Origin: JANSWP01 sp041941305
Lineage (GTDB): Bacteria; Bacteroidota; Bacteroidia; Chitinophagales; Saprospiraceae
Direction: 5' to 3'
NCBI GenBank assembly: GCA_041941305.1
Contig: JBGTQJ010000024.1
Location: 1-64,000 of the forward strand
DNA: 64,000 bases
Made by a program: the position numbers and the translations under genes. Each line of letters begins with the position of its first letter. Positions within the stretch are counted from its first letter, which is position 1. Under the pieces are notes generated by a model that was not told the origin of the DNA, made no database searches, and saw nothing but the letters and a program-made list of their open reading frames with translations. This document shows, piece by piece, positions 9,481-17,899 of the stretch.

Positions 9481-11889
9481 TGTTTCATTTTCCGATTCAA
9501 ATTTATCTAAACAACTTTGAATTTGCTGAGCCAAACCGATTACATCTGGTTCTTCAAAAAAAGTACGATGGGTCCCAGGAACGATGTATACATCTACTCC
9601 CTCTTCTGCTAAAGCTTCCCAAAGTGGGATATGATCATCGCGATAGGACTTTGCAGCTGAACCACTACTTCTAATTAAAGTTACTTTTGCTGAAATCGAT
9701 GTCCATAAATATTTTACAACTGCTTCTTTCAAGGCATCTCTCAATTTTTCTAAAGTTTGCTCCTGATTAGTTTTAAAAGCATACGCTGCTTTTTTTATTA
9801 ATAATCTTTTGCGAATTTTAACGGCTTTCAATATTTTTTTCCAATCTCCATTTTGAATCATAGTAGCCATTCTCCTAATTCTGATAGGTACTTTTTTCGG
9901 GGGAGAAATAGCAAGTACTTTCCCAGGCCTTCCATCTACCATTAGAAGCAAGGGCTTGGATTGACCTTCAGCTAATAATTGTTTACCCATTTCGTGACAA
10001 ACTGCCAGACTAAAACAATAGCCAAGCAAGGCATAAGGTCCCCTTGGTTGAACTCTCTTCATTTCTGAAATGTAGTGTGCTGCCATCTCCTCAATGCTTT
10101 CATGAAAAGAGGTTAGACCGTCTAAGCCTATTGGCTGGAAGGCATAAACAGGCTGGTCAAGAGCAAGGTGTTCCATTAGTTTTTTGTAAAAGAATACGTG
10201 AGCATCTCCGGCATGTATACAAAATAAAGGCAATTTGTTACCAGTCGCTCTCAAGGCTACTAAAGAAGACCAAGTTTCAGGAGTTTCTTCACTAGAGATG
10301 AAAGCAGCTAAATCTCTGGGTGATGGGTATTGCAATAGGGTAATTGGAGGAAGATTATAGCCCAATTGTTGCTCTATTTTGGCAAAAAGTAATACTGCCA
10401 GCAAAGAATTTCCTCCAATTTCAAAAAAATGATCCCTTGCACCAATAGGGGAAAGCCCTAAGACTTCTTCCCAAATTTTTGTCAATTTCAGCTCCAACTG
10501 ATTTTGTGGGGCAATAAAGTCAGAGTATTTTTTTTGTTGTTGAGTTTTATTTAGGGTTGGAGTAGCAGAAGGAGGGTTTGAAAGTCCTTCTACTATATTC
10601 TGAATGGTAAAGTCTGTATAACCACTGATTCGCTCAATGATTACTTTGATCTGCTCTTCTAACCAATTTAAAGTAGATTGGTCAATCACTGCCTCATTGT
10701 ATCGAAAGAGAAATTTGATTTTTTTAGAAGGAAGAATTCCGATGGTAAGTGAGTAGGTGGTTTTTGGAAATTTATTTACGCCTTCAATCATTAATTCGCC
10801 ACTTTGAAAATTACCCCAGGGAATATTTTCAACGACAATGATGCTGTCAAACAAATTGAGATGTTTGGTATTTGCCCAGGCTAGTATTTGATTCAATGGA
10901 ACATTTTCAAACTTAAATGCTGACAACTGTTCTTTTTGAAAATTTCTGAGCCATTCTCCAAATTTCTCTTGTGGATTCACCCTGGTTTGGATGGGCAACA
11001 CATTCATAAACAAGCCTGCCATCAAATCAACATTTGGCAAACTAGACACTCTACCCGAAACCGTTGCTCCAAAATTGACCCTATCGGATTCAAAATATCG
11101 GCGAAGCAAAATTGCCCACAGTCCTTTCATAAAAGTACCCAGTGTAATCCGTTCTTGTCGACAGTATTTTTGAATGGCGGAGGAACTTCTTTCAGATAAA
11201 TAAAAGGTATAATTCTTAAAAGACAATTTTTGACCAGAAGTATTTGGAGGGGCAAATACAGTCGGTTGGGTGTCTGAAGAAAAGTAGTTCGACCAAAAAT
11301 TTTGAGGGAGGGATTTATTTTGATTTTTTAATTGCTCAAAATACATTTTGTAGGTAGGTACCGCCTCTAATCTGATGGATTGATTCTTGCAAAGCGCCTC
11401 ATAATATTTGAATACATCCTGTAGTACAATTGCTGTTGACCATCCGTCCAATAAAATATGGTGACAATTCCAGAGTAAAATATGTTTCTCTTCCGCTTGT
11501 TTGATGACGACTACTTTGGATACGGGGACTTCAGTGATTCTTATTTTATAGTTTTCCTCCTCTTTGATTTGATCAATTTTTTTGTTGAAATCTTGTTTGG
11601 TCATAGCTGACCAATCATAAAAGGTTACAGGAAGAAGAACCTGCTTTCGAATCACCTGTACGGGCTTTTCTATTTTTTCCCAATGTATGGATGTTCGAAG
11701 GGCTGAATGCCGTTGAGCGGTTTGTTGCCATGCCTGTGTTAATAATTCGAAATTTAATTTGCCTGTTAATATTAAATGCCCTTGTAATAGCCCAAAATCA
11801 TCTTCCCTGTGCAAATAGTGCATCAAATACGCCTGTTGAAGGCTAGACAAAGGGAATATTCCTTCTATTTGAGCTTTATTCTTTGACAT
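9454..11889 (-). CDS. NRPS termination protein: condensation, carrier protein, thioesterase (C-PCP-TE), no A domain
   Basis: An 811-aa protein. Residues ~10-430 are a condensation domain with an intact HHxxxDG motif (H143-H144-ILL-D148-G149). Residues ~465-535 are a carrier protein ('FFEIGGNSLLAV', phosphopantetheine Ser495). Residues ~550-795 are a type I thioesterase with 'LFCIHAGDAHVF', the nucleophile elbow GYCFS (Cys625 where Ser is usual), a candidate Asp in 'LLLMVDG' and a His in 'VPGTHRTFF'. There is no adenylation domain, so the carrier must be charged in trans or receive the chain. It is the last of four minus-strand genes; 34 nt separate it from the preceding A/PCP fragment. It likely condenses the final unit and releases the peptide by hydrolysis or cyclisation. 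Functions of the domains are family knowledge; the order of use is inference. Confidence 0.9.
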   Translation of the reverse strand: MSKNKAQIEGIFPLSSLQQAYLMHYLHREDDFGLLQGHLILTGKLNFELLTQAWQQTAQRHSALRTSIHWEKIEKPVQVIRKQVLLPVTFYDWSAMTKQDFNKKIDQIKEEENYKIRITEVPVSKVVVIKQAEEKHILLWNCHHILLDGWSTAIVLQDVFKYYEALCKNQSIRLEAVPTYKMYFEQLKNQNKSLPQNFWSNYFSSDTQPTVFAPPNTSGQKLSFKNYTFYLSERSSSAIQKYCRQERITLGTFMKGLWAILLRRYFESDRVNFGATVSGRVSSLPNVDLMAGLFMNVLPIQTRVNPQEKFGEWLRNFQKEQLSAFKFENVPLNQILAWANTKHLNLFDSIIVVENIPWGNFQSGELMIEGVNKFPKTTYSLTIGILPSKKIKFLFRYNEAVIDQSTLNWLEEQIKVIIERISGYTDFTIQNIVEGLSNPPSATPTLNKTQQQKKYSDFIAPQNQLELKLTKIWEEVLGLSPIGARDHFFEIGGNSLLAVLLFAKIEQQLGYNLPPITLLQYPSPRDLAAFISSEETPETWSSLVALRATGNKLPLFCIHAGDAHVFFYKKLMEHLALDQPVYAFQPIGLDGLTSFHESIEEMAAHYISEMKRVQPRGPYALLGYCFSLAVCHEMGKQLLAEGQSKPLLLMVDGRPGKVLAISPPKKVPIRIRRMATMIQNGDWKKILKAVKIRKRLLIKKAAYAFKTNQEQTLEKLRDALKEAVVKYLWTSISAKVTLIRSSGSAAKSYRDDHIPLWEALAEEGVDVYIVPGTHRTFFEEPDVIGLAQQIQSCLDKFESENETKKAATSFD

Positions 11890-11923
11890 ACTTTTTTCGA
11901 TTAGTCAAGCATGAAGAGTGCGT

Positions 11924-12628
11924 TTAGATCTGATTCAACAACTCATCCAAATCACTTTCCTTCAAACCAGAATCCGAAAAATCAGGGCTACTATTTTCTT
12001 CATTCGATCGTGGTTTTAGGTCAGACAATTTTTCCTCTTTCTTTACTTTTAGCTGTACAACAGAAGCCAGATCTGCTATACTTTGATGTTCGAACAATTG
12101 CCCGGCTTCTATTTGGATACCTTCCAGCCTGGCTTTTGAGGTAATTTGAATACTCAATATTGAGTCGCCTCCAATTTCAAAAAAATTATCGTGGATACCG
12201 ATAGGTGAAAAGCCTAATATTTCTTCCCATATCGCTGCTAACTTTTGTTCTAATTCGGTTTTTGGAGTTCCAACTTTAGAGGATTCTTCTGTAGCATCTG
12301 AACCTATTTCAGCTAAAGAACGACGGTCAATTTTTCCATTGGGGAGGGTTGGAAACGCTTCTATCAACACAAACCTGGATGGAACCATGTAATCCGGCAA
12401 ATGCTCTTTTACATGATTGCGCAATTTGTGTTCATCAATAAAATCCTCTGCTTGAACGTATGCTGTCAATTGGGTTTTTCCTTTTTGAGTGTCAGACGCC
12501 TGAATTGCCTCCAATCTCACTTTCAACAATTGACGTTGGAGTGTTGAAAGTTTGAGTATTCTATTATGTAATTCTTCTTTTTGCATCAGATTAATATCCA
12601 AATTAATAAACGATGGGTGGACGGACAC
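11924..12628 (-). CDS. NRPS fragment: adenylation C-terminal subdomain plus carrier protein
   Basis: A 234-aa protein starting at GTG 12628; a TAG lies upstream in frame and a GAGGGAG Shine-Dalgarno-like stretch lies upstream. Residues ~50-105 are the last part of an adenylation domain ('LTAYVQAED', 'LPDYMVPSRFV', and A10 motif 'LPNGKIDRRSL' with the catalytic Lys). Residues ~125-195 are a carrier protein ('FFEIGGDSILSIQ'). It lacks the whole ATP-binding core, which lies two genes upstream in the 972-aa protein; a methyltransferase gene sits between. The split is exactly at the A8-A9 linker, where interrupted A domains carry insertions. The Asp/Glu/Ser-rich tail ends in 'LDELLNQI', similar to NRPS linker ends. 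The three polypeptides presumably assemble into one working module. Confidence 0.85.
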   Translation of the reverse strand: MSVHPSFINLDINLMQKEELHNRILKLSTLQRQLLKVRLEAIQASDTQKGKTQLTAYVQAEDFIDEHKLRNHVKEHLPDYMVPSRFVLIEAFPTLPNGKIDRRSLAEIGSDATEESSKVGTPKTELEQKLAAIWEEILGFSPIGIHDNFFEIGGDSILSIQITSKARLEGIQIEAGQLFEHQSIADLASVVQLKVKKEEKLSDLKPRSNEENSSPDFSDSGLKESDLDELLNQI

Positions 12629-12659
12629 TGGCGATTTCTACTCCCTCAATTAATAAATT

Positions 12660-13445
12660 TTACTTTACAGCTTTTACCACCACCATTGAATCTGCCCACC
12701 AACTATCTTTCACATCATTAGGCAGGGTCAATGGAACAATTTTCAATGTAAAGGAAGAAAAATAACGAAACAATGCCCGCTGATGTGCCCTGCTCAGGGA
12801 GTCTACCTCGTTGGAAAAATAGGTAAATAACCCTCCCTCATGCAGGTGCCTTGCAGCAGTTTCAAAAAAATGCTCTGCAAAGGAGCTTCGTCCATGCACG
12901 TATTTCATATACTCTTCTTCATTAAGAGGATAGGTATGAAAAAATATGCCATCAAATTTCTCCAAATTGTCAACCGTGTCTTGCCACAATCCATGCACTA
13001 GTCTGATGTCCCGGTTGGGATATTGCTTTTTCCAGGAATGATATTTTTCAACTACATAGTCATTGCATTCAATTATAGTATGAGATTTTATTTTCTCCCT
13101 TTGAATCATATCGGCAGAAATGCCTCTTCCAAAACCTATTTCTAAAATATCACCACCTGTTTCGGTGACTGCTTCTACCATTTTTTGCATCAATGGAATT
13201 TGCCAGTCTTCCATGATTTCCTCATCTGTCAATTCACTTTGCGTTCTATCCGAAATCTCAACAATCGTTTGACCTGGCACAAAACGGCTTGCTTGTTTAT
13301 CCAGCGCCTGCAAATCATCCGCAAATTCGCTCAAAGCTCTATTTACAATCGCATTTCGTTGGGCAGCTTTCGGCGGACAAATAAACTGATCATCTTTCAG
13401 CATTAAGCTGACCTCAAATTGTGCTGTTCTTTTTAGTCTTCTCAT
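12660..13445 (-). CDS. Guanidinoacetate-N-methyltransferase-like SAM methyltransferase of the split NRPS module
   Basis: A 261-aa class I SAM-dependent methyltransferase. It follows the guanidinoacetate methyltransferase (GAMT) pattern closely: 'IMEDWQIPLM' (77-86), the SAM loop 'LEIGFGRG' (101-108), 'IIECNDYV' (124-131), 'HGLWQD' (151-156), 'DGIFFHTYPLNEE' (165-177) and 'GGLFTYF'. At the position of the GAMT substrate-binding Asp (rat Asp134, from memory, in LYDTYPL) this protein has His170. That argues that its acceptor is not a guanidine. Its ATG overlaps the stop of the 972-aa C-A protein (ATGA), so it is translationally coupled. It occupies the A8-A9 site, where other NRPSs carry embedded methyltransferases, but as a free protein. 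N-methylation of the amino acid loaded by this module is the likely role. Confidence 0.85.
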   Translation of the reverse strand: MRRLKRTAQFEVSLMLKDDQFICPPKAAQRNAIVNRALSEFADDLQALDKQASRFVPGQTIVEISDRTQSELTDEEIMEDWQIPLMQKMVEAVTETGGDILEIGFGRGISADMIQREKIKSHTIIECNDYVVEKYHSWKKQYPNRDIRLVHGLWQDTVDNLEKFDGIFFHTYPLNEEEYMKYVHGRSSFAEHFFETAARHLHEGGLFTYFSNEVDSLSRAHQRALFRYFSSFTLKIVPLTLPNDVKDSWWADSMVVVKAVK

Positions 13446-16360
13446 TGTTCGATGGCAGTAGCTTGCAATATCGATTCAATTTTATCATTTGATAATGATT
13501 CAATAGAAGCAAGTAATTGTTCAGCTTGAGAGGGTTCTAAATTCAATAATTGCCTTGTCAAATACGCTGTTTCTTCTACTTCTATTTTTGAAGGATTGGA
13601 CTCTTTTTCCATGATGACCAATACTTTCTGAACTCCTTCAAATCGTTGAAGCACTGTTTTGATTTCCTCCAATTCTATTCGATAACCCCTGATTTTCACC
13701 TGATTGTCTTCACGTCCAAGATATTCAATAATTCCATCTGGACGATAACGAGCCAAATCTCCTGTTTTATACAATTTTTCACTTCCTCCAAATGGGTTTG
13801 GAATAAACCGTTCTTTTGTCAGTTCAGGGCGGTTTATGTATCCTTTTGCGATGCCATCTCCACCTATGTACAATTCTCCAATAATTCCAATTGGAACAGG
13901 TTGGAGGTTTTTATCCAAAATATAATTCTGTGCATTGGGAATCGGCTTGCCTATCGGGATTCGTTTTTTCGAGTCAGAAGGTGTTACCCGATGAACAGTA
14001 CACCAGACACTTGCTTCAGTAGGACCATACTCGTTGTAAAGGGTGACTCCTTCTGGAAATTGGGTGTAATGTTGTTTGCCAACTTTAGAACTACACGCTT
14101 CTCCTGCTACGATTACGGTATTCAGGCTACTCAATTTTTCTAGAGCTATGTTTTGTAATAATACGTTATATAAGGAAGGCAATAATAAAGTATGCGTGAC
14201 TTGATGATTTTTGATCAAATCGCCCAATTCTTCCAAATCTTGTTCAATTCGATGTTTGGGTATCACCAGGGTGCCACCACTACATAGGGTCCAAAAAACA
14301 CCCACTACTGAGCTGTCAAAAGAAAAAGAAGACAAGAGTAAAAAGGTTCCAGGTGACTTGGGGTAATATTCAAAGCGAGACATGGTAGAGTGAATCAGAT
14401 TTTGATGCGTCACCTCTACTCCTTTCGGTTGTCCTGTACTTCCGGAGGTATATATCACATAGGCAGTATCCTTTTTATGGACATCTATTTTTTTCCGATC
14501 TTCAATAGGTGTTCTCAAAATTGATTCAATGCCAAGAAGCCTTGCTTCTGAACTGAAAAAATTATCCACCAAATGTTCCTGGGCTAAAATCACAGGCACA
14601 TTGGTATCTTTGGTCATAAAGTCAATTCGTTCGGGTGGGTATTCTGGATCTAGCGGCAAGTAAGTGCCTCCAGCTTTCAAAATACCGAGCATCCCTATTA
14701 TCAACTCCAAAGAGCCCTCCATGCACAATCCAATGATACTATTTTTTTGAATGCCTGACTTTTGTAAGTGAGCCGCTACTATTTCTGCATTTTTATTTAA
14801 CTCCCGATAAGTCAATTCTCGATTTTCAAATTTCACGGCTATCACATCCGGGGTTTCCAGGGCTTGTTTTTCAATTTGGGAATGAATATTTGGAAGGTCG
14901 GAAATCACTGTATAGGTATCATTCCATTCTGAAAGGACCAATTGTCTTTCTGAATCGGACAGGAGAGATAAATTCGAAATCGCCTGACGAGGGTTTTGGG
15001 CAATATTTTCCAGTAACACTTTATAATGAACCAACATTTGCTCAATGGTTGCTGGCTCAAATAAATCTTTAGCGTATTCTATTTGAACGGAAAAGTGGTC
15101 GCCCTGATCAAAAATAAAAAGAGTCAAATCGAACTTTGAATATCCCAAATTGAGAATACCTTGCTCTACCTCCAATTCCTTTCCAAATGAAGGGTGGGTT
15201 CCCATTTCATTGAACAGGAACATCGTTTGGAAAACCGAATTGGTACTCGCATATCGTTTGGATTTCAGCGCTTTTACAATGCTTTCAAAGGGCGCGTTTT
15301 TATGAGAGAATGCTTCCAAAGTAGCAGCCCTAACTTGCTGGACAACATCCAGAAAGCTATCATTTTGAGACAAGTTTGAACGCAAGACAACCGTATTATT
15401 AAAAAAGCCCATCACATTCTCAAACTCCTTTCGATCCCGATTGATGATAGGAGTTCCCACCAATAAGTCTTCCTGATGAGTGTATTTATGTAGCAATATT
15501 TTATAAGTGGCCAATAGAAGAACAAAAGCAGTGGATTGAGCTTCTCTGGCAATTTGTTTTAAATCATCGGACAAAGAAATTGGAAGTGGTATTGAAAGAT
15601 GCCCTCCCCTAAAAGTAGGAATAGAAGGACGTGGAAAATCAGTCGGCAGGTTTAGAATCGGCAGGTCACCCCCTAATTTTTGCTTCCAAAAATTAAGTGC
15701 ACTTTCATTGGTTTCTTGAGTCATTTGCCAATGCGAAAAATCTGCATATTGGGCAGTTTGGGGAAGCAAATCAGGAAGTTTATTGCTTAAGCAAGCCTGA
15801 TAGATCAGCCCTAGTTCTCGTCCAAAAATACTGATTGAGTTTTTGTCTGTGATAATGTGATGAGAGCATATCAGCAGTAGGGTTTCATCCTTTTTCACCT
15901 GTATGACAACTACCCGTGTTAAGGCATCTTTTTCCAGGTCAAAAGGCGTTTCGGCATTTTTTTTCGTGATGAATTCAATTTCACTTTTTCGTTGTCCCTC
16001 CTTTATCTCCTTTAAATCATGAGTATGAATTTCAATTTTTGGAGAATCGTGAATTTTTTGAATCGCTTTGCCATTTTGTATTTCAAAAGTCGTTCGAAAA
16101 ATAGTATGGCGTTTTGCCAATAATTCCAAACTCTGAATAAGAACCTTACGATTGAGAGATCCTGTAAATCTGAATTTTTCAGTGTAATGATAAAATGGAT
16201 TTTGTGGATACAATTGTTGTAAAAACCAAATGCGCTGCTGACCAAAGGACAAAGGAGCTGACTTCCCATTATTGAAAACAATCAAACTGGTTTTTATTTT
16301 CTCCTTTCTTTTTCGATTCTTCCATCTTTCTAATAGAGAACCTTTTTTTGATGTAGTCAT
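13442..16360 (-). CDS. NRPS condensation domain plus truncated adenylation core (C-A1-A8)
   Basis: A 972-aa protein. Residues ~35-470 are a condensation domain. Its active-site motif reads HHIITDK (167-173), with Lys where Gly is usual. Residues ~490-905 are an adenylation core with 'YVIYTSGSTGQPKGV' (A3), 'NEYGPTEASVW' (A5), 'LYKTGDLARY' (A7) and 'GREDNQVKIRGYRIELEEI' (A8). The protein stops ~70 residues after A8 with a helical tail ('LSNDKIESIL'), so A9-A10 are absent and are supplied by the 234-aa protein two genes downstream. The specificity code, read by hand against GrsA, is D-S-V-L-I-A-E-V-W-(K); I do not recognise a substrate for it. This is the first gene of a minus-strand group of four and it overlaps the methyltransferase gene by 4 nt. 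Confidence 0.9.
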   Translation of the reverse strand: MTTSKKGSLLERWKNRKRKEKIKTSLIVFNNGKSAPLSFGQQRIWFLQQLYPQNPFYHYTEKFRFTGSLNRKVLIQSLELLAKRHTIFRTTFEIQNGKAIQKIHDSPKIEIHTHDLKEIKEGQRKSEIEFITKKNAETPFDLEKDALTRVVVIQVKKDETLLLICSHHIITDKNSISIFGRELGLIYQACLSNKLPDLLPQTAQYADFSHWQMTQETNESALNFWKQKLGGDLPILNLPTDFPRPSIPTFRGGHLSIPLPISLSDDLKQIAREAQSTAFVLLLATYKILLHKYTHQEDLLVGTPIINRDRKEFENVMGFFNNTVVLRSNLSQNDSFLDVVQQVRAATLEAFSHKNAPFESIVKALKSKRYASTNSVFQTMFLFNEMGTHPSFGKELEVEQGILNLGYSKFDLTLFIFDQGDHFSVQIEYAKDLFEPATIEQMLVHYKVLLENIAQNPRQAISNLSLLSDSERQLVLSEWNDTYTVISDLPNIHSQIEKQALETPDVIAVKFENRELTYRELNKNAEIVAAHLQKSGIQKNSIIGLCMEGSLELIIGMLGILKAGGTYLPLDPEYPPERIDFMTKDTNVPVILAQEHLVDNFFSSEARLLGIESILRTPIEDRKKIDVHKKDTAYVIYTSGSTGQPKGVEVTHQNLIHSTMSRFEYYPKSPGTFLLLSSFSFDSSVVGVFWTLCSGGTLVIPKHRIEQDLEELGDLIKNHQVTHTLLLPSLYNVLLQNIALEKLSSLNTVIVAGEACSSKVGKQHYTQFPEGVTLYNEYGPTEASVWCTVHRVTPSDSKKRIPIGKPIPNAQNYILDKNLQPVPIGIIGELYIGGDGIAKGYINRPELTKERFIPNPFGGSEKLYKTGDLARYRPDGIIEYLGREDNQVKIRGYRIELEEIKTVLQRFEGVQKVLVIMEKESNPSKIEVEETAYLTRQLLNLEPSQAEQLLASIESLSNDKIESILQATAIEQ

Positions 16361-16396
16361 CGCTTTTCCTTTTAAAAAATAATTTGTCAGGGGTTT

Positions 16397-16423
16397 TAGG
16401 CGATTCTTTCCCTTAATCGCCTA
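16397..16423. promoter_or_regulatory. 9-bp perfect hairpin between HupE-like gene and NRPS gene
   Basis: TAGGCGATT (16397-16405) pairs with AATCGCCTA (16415-16423) around a 9-nt loop. There is no T-run on either strand, so terminator activity is doubtful. It lies in the leader of the minus-strand NRPS genes. Confidence 0.4.
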
Positions 16424-16508
16424 CATTTTGATTAAAAGAAGACGGTTAGAGAAAAAACCACCTTATCGAGGAATCTTTTTGGCAAACCAAATTCTTTTCT
16501 TTAGGCTA

Positions 16509-17738
16509 TTACAAACCTAGAATTCGCCCAAGAGGCAGATCTACTTCAAATGCTCTTTCCACAAACCAGTACAAGGAGACAAAAATCAATAAAACAGAAC
16601 CATACACTAAAATATGTGGATAGAACCTAGAGCGACGTATAAAATACAAAATTGGAAAGGCAATTGCAATGATGGCGACTTGCCCGAGCTCTACGCCAAC
16701 ATTAAAGCCAAAGAGAGACCAGACCATATATTCTCCCACCAATCCAACATCTCCCAAAACACTTGCAAATCCAAAACCGTGAAAGAGTCCAAAAACAAAG
16801 GCTATCACCCAGTCTGCTTTAAAAATTGGTCGGATATTGTGAAAAGCAGCCAGGGCAATAGACAGGGCGATGACAGATTCTACTAATCTGGAAGACAGAT
16901 TGACAATCTCCAAAGCTGCCAGGCTCAACGTTACAGAATGCGCAAGTGTAAAAAAGGTAATAATGGTAATCAGGTAAATGAACGCAGATTTGAAACTTTC
17001 CACAGGACTCCATATTCCTGAAAAGTTAGTTAAGCTATTCATGGAAATTCCAAAAGTCACCACTTTTTCATCACGTCTTTGGCGACGAACGACAGAGGGT
17101 AAAATCAGGGCCAGGATAAATAAAATATGATCAATCCCAATCCAGATATGATGCACTCCACTTTCAATCATCATTCGAACACCATTCCATACAGAACTAT
17201 CAGACAGATCCAGGGTTCCTTCCGTTTTGTTTTTTCTAAATGACAACATGGGAATGCCTTCTTCTTCCATAATTCCTGCTTTCCAATTGTACATGTTCAC
17301 CTGAATGCCCTCATGGGTCGGATCTGCTTCAAAGATGACATCGTATTGAAATGTCAAGGATTCAGGTATTTCGGGTACATTGCCCAACTTAAAGGTATAC
17401 ATCAGGTAGTCTCCTAATTCTTCGGCAGGGTTTAATTCAACTTTCTGAAAGGTAATCGGATGTTCTCCCAACGAGGAAGAAATAGAAATGCGTTCCAATA
17501 AGTATTTTTCAATTGTTGGGAGATAAGGTTTTATTTTTTCGAAGGAGTCGCCCCGTTTAAATCCAAAATTGAATACCTTGTCAATATCCTCTGTAGTAAC
17601 TTCATAATATCCTCCTATACTATCTTGATAGACTCGGAGAAAAATATAACTTTGGTTGGGTTCGTGAGCTTGCAATTCAATTGGCAGGGCAACCCAACAA
17701 AAAAGAAAAAAAAGTAGACTTGGTAAATGATTCTTCAT
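16509..17738 (-). CDS. HupE/UreJ-family membrane protein (possible metal transporter)
   Basis: A 409-aa protein counted from the ATG at 17738; the frame is open further upstream to 17936, but 17738 begins a clear signal peptide (LPSLLFFLFCWVALPIELQA, then HEPN). The N-terminal ~180 residues form a periplasmic beta domain. The rest is about seven membrane helices with the HupE/UreJ_2 signatures 'GIDHILFI', 'TLAHSVTLSLA', 'ESVIALSIA' and 'FGLFHGFGFA', with conserved His residues. Family members are linked to nickel or other metal uptake. It lies between the NRPS genes and the ornithine cyclodeaminase gene, on the same strand as the former with a 148-nt gap. Whether it belongs to the biosynthetic locus is not clear. 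Confidence 0.8.
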   Translation of the reverse strand: MKNHLPSLLFFLFCWVALPIELQAHEPNQSYIFLRVYQDSIGGYYEVTTEDIDKVFNFGFKRGDSFEKIKPYLPTIEKYLLERISISSSLGEHPITFQKVELNPAEELGDYLMYTFKLGNVPEIPESLTFQYDVIFEADPTHEGIQVNMYNWKAGIMEEEGIPMLSFRKNKTEGTLDLSDSSVWNGVRMMIESGVHHIWIGIDHILFILALILPSVVRRQRRDEKVVTFGISMNSLTNFSGIWSPVESFKSAFIYLITIITFFTLAHSVTLSLAALEIVNLSSRLVESVIALSIALAAFHNIRPIFKADWVIAFVFGLFHGFGFASVLGDVGLVGEYMVWSLFGFNVGVELGQVAIIAIAFPILYFIRRSRFYPHILVYGSVLLIFVSLYWFVERAFEVDLPLGRILGL

Positions 17739-17899
17739 TTTGATTATTTTACAATTCGAATTATTTTTATTGAAATCTGTCTGTAAATTTTGGCCTAGAA
17801 ATCTTACCTTTTTTATTTTATCACAGTTTTTGAAGTCTGTATTTGGAAAATATACGTATATAGGGTGAAGTTTGGATTTCAAAAAAGAATACAACTTAA
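17739..17899. promoter_or_regulatory. Divergent intergenic region (HupE-like gene / ornithine cyclodeaminase gene)
   Basis: This 161-nt AT-rich region separates divergent starts at 17738 (minus) and 17900 (plus), so it must hold promoters for one or both. No convincing TAnnTTTG box was found by eye. Confidence 0.4.

Noticed and set aside
12600..13460. Frameshift errors as the cause of the split NRPS module
   Set aside because: The first junction is a clean ATGA overlap and the second is a 31-nt gap with a TAG in frame and a Shine-Dalgarno-like stretch, which looks like real gene ends. It cannot be fully excluded without resequencing.
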